Assembly (NCBI GenBank): GCA_021732945.1
Contig: JAKFWB010000354.1
Coordinates: 1-5,455, forward strand
DNA: 5,455 nucleotides
Direction of reading: 5' to 3'
Source of the DNA: Porphyrobacter sp.
Lineage (GTDB): Bacteria; Pseudomonadota; Alphaproteobacteria; Sphingomonadales; Sphingomonadaceae
Shown here in pieces: positions 1 to 5,455 of the stretch (the stretch's first letter is position 1; each line of letters starts with the position of its first letter). A model generated the notes under the pieces. It worked only from the letters and a program-made list of their open reading frames with translations. It did not search any database and had not been told where the DNA came from. The translations under genes and the position numbers were made by a program.

Positions 1-56
1 AGCTATCCTCAGTCAAGCGTCCGATCGAGAAAGCCGATGGCTTCGATCCAACCGAT

Positions 57-60
57 GAGG
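57..60 (+). promoter_or_regulatory. Ribosome binding site of the DUF1254/DUF1214 relic
   Basis: GAGG lies six bases before the ATG at 67. It supports ATG 67 as the original start over the in-frame ATGs at 37 and 55, because the 67 start puts the lysine-containing signal-peptide n-region right at the N-terminus. The translation signal has survived although the gene behind it is broken. Confidence 0.5.
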
Positions 61-66
61 CACAGG

Positions 67-364
67 ATGAACTGGAAAAAGGTTTTGGCAACTGCGGTGC
101 TTGCGATTGGCGTAGCATTATCGCCCGCCCACATTGCGCAGGCACAATCGATACGGGTTCGGCAGTCTTGATCAGGGGTTGGAATATGATGCCAATGGCG
201 GAGTGACCTTCTACATCCAAGCTGACGCACCCGAGCCGCAATTGCGATCGAATTGGCTGCCCGTGCCCAAGGGGCATTTCAGTCTGTTCCTGCGCGCCTA
301 CCTGCCAGGTGATCGCCTGATCACGCAGGATTATGTCCCGCCAGCAGTTCAAAAAGTGCAATGA
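67..364 (+). pseudogene. Internally deleted DUF1254/DUF1214 exported protein (signal peptide joined out of frame to the C-terminus)
   Basis: From ATG 67 one frame gives MNWKKVLATAVLAIGVALS..., a typical Sec signal peptide (two lysines, hydrophobic core, AQA|Q cleavage site near residue 27), which then stops at TGA 169-171. A second frame, open from about 134 to TGA 362-364, reads NRYGFGSLDQGLEYDANGG, then YIQ, SNWLP, a leucine/arginine-rich strand and PPAVQKV at the end. This is the usual C-terminus of the DUF1214 domain, which in full-length members follows a DUF1254 domain in exported proteins of more than 300 residues. The two parts meet at about 143-148, so roughly 250 or more residues are missing and the frame has shifted. 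The normal role of the family is not established. The most likely explanation is a deletion in the genome; an assembly error is the alternative. No intact product is expected beyond a 34-residue peptide. Confidence 0.75.
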
Positions 365-720
365 ATGCGCCAATTATCCCGCCGGCTCCGGAAAGCGCTC
401 TAGAATTTGATCAGTTCCAAGCCTGTTGGCGTCCGCCAATTGCCAAAACTGGTGTGACGCTGACGCTGCCTCACCCGCAGGTGGATACTGGTCATTGTTC
501 ATCAACTTTCGCGCTCGGGCTGCCGTTGGCAATGTGGCACTCTCAGGAATATTCACCCCAAATTGCCTCGCCGCTATAGGGAAATTCTTGGGGAGAAGGC
601 GTCATCATGGACTGCCGAATGAACTTTCCTGCATGAACCGCGCCAGCGTTCGGGCTCAAAAACATCACCTGTCTCCGATCTGACCCCCGCCGGAAACTGC
701 CCGGACACAAACCGCCACTA
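365..720. other. Stretch without a recognisable gene, upstream of the receptor operon
   Basis: Several short open frames cross this stretch (361-579 and 426-683 on plus, 374-556 on minus). None has a plausible ribosome binding site together with protein-like composition, and none resembles a family I know. The sequence is less GC-rich than the operon that follows. It probably contains the promoter of the receptor operon, but I could not pick out convincing -35/-10 boxes. It may also hold debris from the rearrangement that destroyed the DUF1254/DUF1214 gene. Confidence 0.5.
426..439. repeat. Perfect short inverted repeat, possible operator
   Basis: TTGGCG and CGCCAA form a perfect six-base dyad around a two-base TC spacer. 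A related pair, ATTGCCAA at about 439-446 and TTGGCAAT at about 525-532, lies in the same stretch. Such dyads can be regulator binding sites. This one is about 330 bases upstream of the receptor start, which is far for a simple operator, and it may be chance. Confidence 0.25.
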
Positions 721-754
721 ACCGCCGACATCGCCGCGTTGTGTGAGCGGCGGT
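721..754 (+). promoter_or_regulatory. GC-rich leader hairpin next to the receptor ribosome binding site
   Basis: ACCGCCG (721-727) pairs perfectly with CGGCGGT (748-754) around a 20-base loop. The stem ends two bases before the AGGGGG ribosome binding site. A second ACCGCC copy at 711-716 could compete for the same GGCGGT, so two alternative stems are possible. Position and pairing are seen directly; a role in translation control is inference. Confidence 0.3.
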
Positions 755-756
755 AC

Positions 757-762
757 AGGGGG
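757..762 (+). promoter_or_regulatory. Ribosome binding site of the TonB-dependent receptor
   Basis: AGGGGG lies six bases before ATG 769. It decides the start: the frame is open back to a TTG at 739, but that start would place a charged, cysteine-containing decapeptide (MCERRYRGCF) before the signal peptide. Confidence 0.7.
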
Positions 763-768
763 TGCTTC

Positions 769-3396
769 ATGGTTAAATACGTCTGGTTGCTGGGGGTTTC
801 CGTCCTCGCATTTGAGCCCGTTTCGGCGCAGGTCGCCAACGACCAGAAATCAACGCAGGCTGATGAGCAGGCAGGCCCCACCGAACCGCAGAACGGCGAA
901 GACATTGTCGTCACCGGCTTCCGCAAGGGTGAAGTCGAAGCAGTGCGCGCCAAGCGCGAAGCCTTCATCGTCTCCGACCTGATCGTCTCCGACGATATCG
1001 GCCGCCTGCCCGATCAGAACACTGCCGCCGCGCTGCGCCGGATTCCCGGCATCTCGGTGCAGAACGACCAGAACGAGCCGCGCTTTCCTTCGATCCGCGG
1101 GTTGCCGCCGACCTACAACCGGACCCAGGTGAACGGCGCCATCGTCGGTTCGGCTGACAATGGCGGCTCGCGCACCGTGCCGCTCGATACCGTGCCCGCC
1201 AATTTCGCGCAGCGGCTTGAGGTGTTCAAGACCATCACCCCGGAACTGGATCCCAATGCCATCGGCGGGATCATCAACATTGTCACTCGCAGCGCCTTTG
1301 ACAGCGACGGGCCGTTCTTCAACGCCACCGCCGCCTATACCGGCATCGAGCAATCGAAAGACGTCGCCGACGAACGCATCAGCTGGCGCGCCAATGCGCA
1401 GGCCGGAACCCGCTTTGGCCCCGATGGCCAGTTCGGCGTGGTCGGCCAGGTCAATTATTCGGTGCGCAATTATGACATCACCCAGTTCGAAAACGCCACC
1501 CCGAGTTTTCGCGAATACACGGCTGCGGGCGCGCCGGTGAACCTTGGGCAGGGTAACGGCATTCCAGTGCCGGTGCAGGAACGCCTGTTCCTCTATAACA
1601 ACGTGCGCGAACGTATCGGCGGCGCGCTGACGCTGGAATGGGAAGCCAGCCCGCAGCTTTATATGCGCCTGTTCGGCACTTTTAACCGGTTCGAAGACAA
1701 TGAAACGCGTGATGAAAACCGGCTGGAGCAGGTCGGCAACATTACCAACCAGACGGCGACCACCGGCACCTTCGCCAGCGCGCGCAACGTGATCAACCTC
1801 AACCTGCCGATCACCACTCAGGAAATCTGGAACGTCCAGTATAACGCCCGCTTCGAAGCGAGCGATCAGCTGCGGATTGATGTCGACGCGATTTATTCAG
1901 GCGCGCAGGGGCAGGAAGTCGGGCGGAGCGAAACCTTCCGTTCGCCCAGCAGTGCGGCCTTCGCCTTCGACTATGATACCTCGGACTTCTTCTTCGAATT
2001 CACGCCGCGCACCCCGGCCAGCCTTGCCAACCCTGCGCTGCACCCGTTCCTGAACCGTAACGAATCGCTCAACACCACCACGCAGGACATCTATGAGGGG
2101 CGGATCAACCTCATCTATGATTGGGCCATCGGCAATACCGAGATTGAGCTGAAGGCGGGCGGCATTTTCCGCCGCACCGATCACCTTCGCGATCAGAACC
2201 AAACCACCTACACCCTCACCGCCGGGTCGGGCGTCACCTACACGCTCGCTGATGCTTTCTTGCGTAAGCCGCTCGATGTGATCGGCGGCAAGGTCTTTGA
2301 TCTGGCGATTGACCGCGATGCGGCGTTGGCTTTCTTCGAGGCCAACCGCAGCGCGTTCACCGCCGTCGAGAACAATGTGAACGGCGACTTCACTGTCACC
2401 GAGGACATTTACGGCGGCTTCGTGCAGGCCAAGGCGACGCTTGGCGATCTGGAAGTGCTGGGCGGGGTGCGTTATGAACGCACTGACGTCAGCTCAACCT
2501 CGGTGCGGGTGGCCGGCAATGTCACCACGCCTTCAACGGTGGATGGCGGTTTCGACAATATCCTGCCCAGTCTTCACCTGCGCTGGAACGCGGCTGAAAA
2601 CCTGGTGCTGCGCGCCGCCTGGACCAACACCATCGGCCGCGCCAATTTCGGCGATGTGACCGCGCGCGAAACGCTCAATATCGTGACCGGCACATTGCCG
2701 ACCCTGTCGCGCGGCAATCCCGATCTCCAGCCGCGCAAGGCGCTGGGTCTCGATTTTTCAGCCGAGTATTACACCAACAACGACGGCCTGATTTCGATCG
2801 GCGTGTTCTACAAGGACATAAAGGACGAGATTTTCACGCTGAATTCAATCGAGACTCTTGATCTGGGGCTGGGTCGCGGGCTGGAACAGGTTGACGTCTC
2901 GCAGCCCACCAATGCCCAATCGGCCACAATCTTCGGGATCGAGGCGGCGGTGCAACAATCGCTGACTTTCCTGCCCAAGCCGTTTGACGGGCTGGGTGTG
3001 AACGTCAACGGCACCTTCATTGACAGCAATCTCGACGTGTTGACCACAGCAGGCCCGCGCCGCCTCGGCTTCTTCTTCCAGCCGCGCTGGGCGTGGAATG
3101 CGACGGTGTTTTACGAAAACGGCCCGGTCGAAGCGCGCCTCGCCTACAATTACACCGGCAACTTCCTCGAAACGATCAATCAGACAATCCCGGGTGCGGA
3201 TCAGTTCTGGCGGTGGCGCGGGACGATGGATGCGCAGGTGCGCTTCCGCGTGACGCCGAACATCGATCTGTTCGTTGAGGGCGAAAACCTCACCAATAGC
3301 CGCCGCATTGAGCTGACCGGGCCGAACCGCGACCTGTTGCAGGAATCGGCGCAGTTCGGGCGCGCATACAGCGTCGGCGCGTCGGTGGTGTTCTGA
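769..3396 (+). CDS. TonB-dependent outer-membrane receptor (Caulobacter/Xanthomonas-type, TIGR01782-like)
   Basis: This is an 875-residue outer-membrane beta-barrel receptor that should import a ligand using energy passed from TonB-ExbB-ExbD. Residues 1-20 are a signal peptide cut after VSA. A TonB box, EDIVVTG, follows at about 44-50. The plug domain covers about 58-175 and contains GRLPDQN, AALRRIPGI, IRGLPP, the VPANFAQRLEVFKTITPELDPNAIGG stretch and INIVTR, all typical of this subfamily. The rest is the barrel, ending with a GENLTNSRR-type segment and a final strand ending in phenylalanine (SVGASVVF), the usual signal for barrel assembly. Only about 24 residues separate the signal peptide from the TonB box, so there is no N-terminal signalling domain and Fec-type sigma/anti-sigma control is unlikely. 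I see no cysteine in the 769-start product. Length is normal and the frame intact. The stop overlaps the next start. The ligand is unknown; siderophore, carbohydrate and other organic substrates all remain possible. Confidence 0.95.
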   Translation: MVKYVWLLGVSVLAFEPVSAQVANDQKSTQADEQAGPTEPQNGEDIVVTGFRKGEVEAVRAKREAFIVSDLIVSDDIGRLPDQNTAAALRRIPGISVQNDQNEPRFPSIRGLPPTYNRTQVNGAIVGSADNGGSRTVPLDTVPANFAQRLEVFKTITPELDPNAIGGIINIVTRSAFDSDGPFFNATAAYTGIEQSKDVADERISWRANAQAGTRFGPDGQFGVVGQVNYSVRNYDITQFENATPSFREYTAAGAPVNLGQGNGIPVPVQERLFLYNNVRERIGGALTLEWEASPQLYMRLFGTFNRFEDNETRDENRLEQVGNITNQTATTGTFASARNVINLNLPITTQEIWNVQYNARFEASDQLRIDVDAIYSGAQGQEVGRSETFRSPSSAAFAFDYDTSDFFFEFTPRTPASLANPALHPFLNRNESLNTTTQDIYEGRINLIYDWAIGNTEIELKAGGIFRRTDHLRDQNQTTYTLTAGSGVTYTLADAFLRKPLDVIGGKVFDLAIDRDAALAFFEANRSAFTAVENNVNGDFTVTEDIYGGFVQAKATLGDLEVLGGVRYERTDVSSTSVRVAGNVTTPSTVDGGFDNILPSLHLRWNAAENLVLRAAWTNTIGRANFGDVTARETLNIVTGTLPTLSRGNPDLQPRKALGLDFSAEYYTNNDGLISIGVFYKDIKDEIFTLNSIETLDLGLGRGLEQVDVSQPTNAQSATIFGIEAAVQQSLTFLPKPFDGLGVNVNGTFIDSNLDVLTTAGPRRLGFFFQPRWAWNATVFYENGPVEARLAYNYTGNFLETINQTIPGADQFWRWRGTMDAQVRFRVTPNIDLFVEGENLTNSRRIELTGPNRDLLQESAQFGRAYSVGASVVF

Positions 3397-4253
3397 TGCT
3401 GCGGGCGGCGGCGCTCGCGCTGATCGGGGTGCTGGGTGCGCCGGTGCACGCGCAGGAACGCGCGGCGCCGGTGGCACCCGCCTTGCTCCAGCTTCCCCCG
3501 GCCACCGCAATCGCGCGCTGGCCCGCGCCTGAAGCGCGGCAGGGTGCGGCGGTGGATGCCGATCACTTCTACGCTGTGACCAACAGCCGGATCGGCAAAT
3601 ATCGCAAGTCCGATGGGGTGAAGGTGGCAGAATGGGTGGGGAATCGCATCGCCATCCGCCATATCAACAGCTGCATCGTCGATGGCACCGAACTGGTCTG
3701 CGCCAACAGCAATTATCCGCAAACCCCGATGGCAAGCTCGGTCGAGATTTTCGACACGCAAACGCTGAAGCACCTGCGCTCAGTGCCGCTTGGGGTGCGT
3801 GGCGGGTCGCTGACCTGGGTTGAGCGGCATCAGGGGCGCTGGTGGGCGATGTTCGCCAATTATGATCCGCCGCGCAGCCACTTGGGGCGCACCCATCGCG
3901 ATACCAAGCTGGTGCTGTTCAACCAGGACTGGGCCGAAGTCGGCGGCTATGCCTTGCCCGATAGCGTGCTGCAAAAGCTCGCGCCGAACAGCATTTCCGG
4001 TGGCAGCTTCGGTGCAGACGGTCTGCTCTATGTGACGGGACACGACGCAGCGGAAATCTATGTTTTGCGGATCCCAGGGCAAGGCCCTGTGCTGGAGCAT
4101 ATTGCGACGGTTGCAGCCCCACTGGAAGGGCAGGCCTGGGCATGGGATCGGAGTGGCGAAAGGACCATCTATGCGATCCGGCGCGCCGCCGGCGAGGTTG
4201 TTGTCTTGAAAATGCCAGGGATTTCTGAAAGTGGCGAGGCAAGCGAACGATAG
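3396..4253 (+). CDS. Exported beta-propeller-like protein coupled to the TonB-dependent receptor
   Basis: This is a 285-residue protein whose ATG shares its A with the receptor stop codon (TGATG), so translation is probably coupled; no strong separate ribosome binding site is visible. Residues 1-19 form a signal peptide cut after VHA, so the product is periplasmic or secreted. The mature part shows about five segments of 40-50 residues with a strand-loop-strand pattern: DADHFYAVTNSRIGKYR (55-71), CIVDGTELVCANS...VEIFDTQTLKHL (93-127), GRWWAMFANYD...TKLVLFNQDW (147-179), ADGLLYVTGHDAAEIYVLRI (207-226) and DRSGERTIYAIRRAAGEVVVLKM (251-273). This suits a small, perhaps five-bladed, beta-propeller. 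Two cysteines (93 and 102) could form a disulphide after export. I do not recognise a characterised family or catalytic set. Its place behind a TonB-dependent receptor suggests binding or processing of the imported ligand. A lactonase/cyclase-like enzyme or a ligand-binding protein are both possible. Confidence 0.85.
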   Translation: MLRAAALALIGVLGAPVHAQERAAPVAPALLQLPPATAIARWPAPEARQGAAVDADHFYAVTNSRIGKYRKSDGVKVAEWVGNRIAIRHINSCIVDGTELVCANSNYPQTPMASSVEIFDTQTLKHLRSVPLGVRGGSLTWVERHQGRWWAMFANYDPPRSHLGRTHRDTKLVLFNQDWAEVGGYALPDSVLQKLAPNSISGGSFGADGLLYVTGHDAAEIYVLRIPGQGPVLEHIATVAAPLEGQAWAWDRSGERTIYAIRRAAGEVVVLKMPGISESGEASER

Positions 4254-4260
4254 GGAAGCT

Positions 4261-4341
4261 ATGCCCAACCAGATTCATCGGCCGCTGATTTTGATTGCGT
4301 TGGCGATACACAGCATGAGGCCGATTCATGGAATTTCCTGA
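4261..4341 (+). CDS. Doubtful 26-residue hydrophobic small ORF
   Basis: ATG 4261 begins a 26-codon frame ending at TGA 4339-4341. The peptide, MPNQIHRPLILIALAIHSMR..., has a short hydrophobic run (LILIALAI). AGGG at 4252-4255, overlapping the stop of the propeller gene, is five bases upstream and could serve as a ribosome binding site, so it could be a third operon member. The hydrophobic run is short for a membrane span, and ORFs of this size arise easily by chance. Read-out of degraded DNA beside the IS fragment is the more likely explanation. Confidence 0.2.
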   Translation: MPNQIHRPLILIALAIHSMRPIHGIS

Positions 4342-4481
4342 TCGCTCCTCGGCCAGCAAGATTTGGCTGCGGGCACTCGAAAGCCACGTTTGAGAGTCAC
4401 GCGGCAGCCAGTCCGGGAGGCGGACCATATGATACAGGATGCTCTGTGAGGAGACATCGCTCATGCGTCACTTCGTTGCAG
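4342..4481. other. Short stretch without a gene, upstream of the transposase fragment
   Basis: No coding frame here is convincing. It contains a weak dyad, GTCCG (4411-4415) and CGGAC (4421-4425), without a following T-run. It does not read as the missing part of the transposase in any plus-strand frame, so the fragment that follows is truly cut off at its 5' side. It may be leftover intergenic or IS-flanking DNA. Confidence 0.4.
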
Positions 4482-4745
4482 CGCGGCGCATGGGCCTGCG
4501 TCAAACCCATGCCGGACCGAAAGCGCATCCCGGCTTTCAGCCCGTTCCTCTACCGCTATCGCAATCTCGTCGAACGCTTCTTCAACAAACTCAAACATTT
4601 CCGGGCCGTCGCCACACGATACGACAAGCGCGATGACAACTTCCTTGCCTCAGTCCAACTCGCCTCAATCAGGATACGGTTGCGACACAATGAGTCGGTG
4701 ACCAAACATCCAGGGCTGGCCATTCTACCTTCGGGGCCGCAATGA
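4482..4745 (+). pseudogene. 3' fragment of an IS5-family transposase
   Basis: The frame reads RGAWA at 4482, then KPMPDRKRIP, FSPFLYRYRNLVERFFNKLK, HFRAVATRYDKRDDNFLAS and QLASIRIRLRHNESVT, ending at about 4703. This is the C-terminal end of the IS427-like transposases of the IS5 family. The Y(2)R(3)E(6)K signature is complete, with the third catalytic acid encoded at 4572-4574. The two upstream aspartates of the DDE triad are missing, as is everything before RGAWA, so it is inactive. About 74 codons remain; family members usually have around 250. In relatives SIRIWLR is usual; here it is SIRIRLR, a one-base TGG-to-CGG change that suggests decay. The frame runs on with unrelated sequence to TGA 4743-4745. 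I could not find terminal inverted repeats or a target duplication. Confidence 0.85.
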
Positions 4746-4832
4746 TTGTGCCGGGGTTGGCAGGTGGACAGGTTCCGCAACACTGTTTACACGAACCCTG
4801 TGGACGACGCGACCTTTGGCAATGGCCGGATC

Positions 4833-5455
4833 ATGGCCACCACTATTGCTCCCCAAGCCATAGAATCGGCAACGCGAAGAGAGATGTTCTCCTTGTTCGA
4901 GCGTCACTACAGCGATGTTTCCCTGGCATTGTTCGAGGCTGATCTCGCCGACAAGGATGTGGCGATCCTGCTGCATAGCGGGAGCGCGGTGATCGGCTTT
5001 ACCACCGCAGCGTACAGCACCTTCTCATTTGGCTCTCACGATATCGAAATTGTGTTTTCCGGAGATACGATTGTCGACCCGGCATTCTGGGGCGAGCAGG
5101 AACTGGCTCGCGCTTGGCTTAGGGAAATCGGAAGGGCTGCGGCGCGCAGCTCGGCGAGCGCGCTGTATTGGCTGCTGATCGTCAAGGGCCATCGCACCTT
5201 TCGCTACCTGCCCGCTTTCGCGCTAGACTATGTCCCGTCAACCGATGGCAGCGACAATCCCAAGCTGATTGCGCTGCGCAACGCGGTCGCCGCCGATCGC
5301 TTTGGGAGCGCTTTCGACCCGGCGACAGGCATCATCCGCTTTGCCGATCCACGCGGGCGGCTGCACCCCGACATTGCCGATCCGCTCCCGCGAGAGTGCA
5401 AAAATCGCCATGTGCGGTTTTTCCTTGAGGCCAATCCCGAGTTTCGTAGCGGAGA
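4833..5455 (+). CDS. GNAT-like conserved hypothetical protein, C-terminus cut by the window edge
   Basis: The open frame gives 207 residues and has no stop before the window ends. It starts MATTIAPQAIESATRREMFSL, followed by LFERHYSDVSLALFEADLADKD, which leads into strand AILLHSGSAVIGFTT (44-58), strand IEIVFSGDTIVD (71-82), helix WGEQELARAWLREIGR (86-101), strand LYWLLIVKGHRTFRYLP (111-127) and RFFLEANPEF near the end. The order of strands and the GDTIVD...GEQ helix recall the acetyl-CoA-binding core of GNAT acyltransferases. I recognise the pattern as a widespread proteobacterial hypothetical family, usually a little over 210 residues, so few residues should be missing. Substrate and reaction are unknown. 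The frame is also open upstream to GTG 4764 and TTG 4746, directly after the TGA that ends the transposase fragment. ATG 4833 fits the family N-terminus best, although its ribosome binding site is weak. Confidence 0.8.
   Translation, partial: MATTIAPQAIESATRREMFSLFERHYSDVSLALFEADLADKDVAILLHSGSAVIGFTTAAYSTFSFGSHDIEIVFSGDTIVDPAFWGEQELARAWLREIGRAAARSSASALYWLLIVKGHRTFRYLPAFALDYVPSTDGSDNPKLIALRNAVAADRFGSAFDPATGIIRFADPRGRLHPDIADPLPRECKNRHVRFFLEANPEFRSG

Noticed and set aside
3..206. Open plus-strand frame with no stop across the first 200 bases (acidic, protein-like GFDPTDEAQDELEKGF stretch)
   Set aside because: It overlaps the signal-peptide frame and the DUF1214 tail, both of which match known protein features. 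It has no recognisable family and looks like a chance open frame in GC-rich DNA.
361..683. Overlapping short plus-strand ORFs (361-579 and 426-683) and a minus-strand ORF (374-556)
   Set aside because: No ribosome binding site, no recognisable domain, proline- or cysteine-scattered composition, and all three compete for the same DNA.
739..768. TTG start for the receptor ten codons upstream
   Set aside because: ATG 769 has a strong ribosome binding site at the right distance and gives a clean signal peptide; the TTG start adds charged residues and two cysteines before it.
850..1353. 167-codon minus-strand ORF inside the receptor gene
   Set aside because: It is the antisense shadow of the plug-domain coding sequence; glycine/arginine-rich with no family resemblance.
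2845..3510. 221-codon minus-strand ORF across the receptor end and the propeller start
   Set aside because: Arginine/alanine/proline-rich antisense shadow of two well-supported genes.
4277..4325. Possible terminator after the propeller gene: ATCGGCC (4277-4283) with GGCCGAT (4319-4325)
   Set aside because: The stem is only seven bases with a 35-base loop, and no T-run follows.
3919..4464. 181-codon minus-strand ORF over the propeller end and the following gap
   Set aside because: Mostly antisense to the propeller gene; the part outside it (about 4254-4464) has no family I recognise and no clear ribosome binding site.
4463..4636. ORF from ATG 4463 with GAGGAG upstream
   Set aside because: It reads the transposase fragment in the wrong frame; the correct frame gives an unmistakable IS5-family C-terminus.
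5168..5434. Short plus (5168-5428) and minus (5228-5434) ORFs near the right edge
   Set aside because: Both are shadows of the GNAT-like gene, whose frame stays open from 4746 to the end of the window.

Overview
The window looks like part of an alphaproteobacterial chromosome, most likely Sphingomonadales (Erythrobacter/Sphingomonas-like). The basis is high GC, a long TonB-dependent receptor of the Caulobacter/Xanthomonas-type (TIGR01782-like) subfamily, a DUF1254/DUF1214 gene relic, and an IS5-family transposase tail with strong third-position GC neighbours. The genus is inference from protein style; no marker gene is present.

Layout, left to right. (1) 67-364 holds a collapsed DUF1254/DUF1214 gene. 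A complete signal peptide with a good ribosome binding site runs out of frame into the last ~70 residues of the DUF1214 domain, and the whole middle of the gene is missing. (2) 365-768 has no gene I can recognise. It carries a perfect 14-nt inverted repeat and, just before the next gene, a GC-rich hairpin that ends next to the ribosome binding site. (3) 769-4253 is a compact two-gene operon: an 875-residue TonB-dependent outer-membrane receptor, then a 285-residue exported protein with about five beta-propeller-like repeats. The stop and start overlap as TGATG, so the two are probably co-translated. (4) 4254-4832 is a degraded stretch with a doubtful 26-codon ORF and the last ~74 codons of an IS5-family transposase. 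(5) 4833-5455 is a GNAT-like conserved hypothetical protein that is cut by the window edge.

The working system is the receptor plus its coupled partner. The receptor would import an unidentified ligand through the outer membrane using TonB energy, and the exported partner would bind or process that ligand in the periplasm. No substrate can be read from the sequence. A collapsed gene on the left and an IS remnant on the right flank the pair, which suggests a rearranged, accessory part of the genome. I see no RNA genes, CRISPR array, integrase or intact mobile element. I found no convincing new multi-gene system; the receptor/propeller pair is the best candidate for an uncharacterised function.
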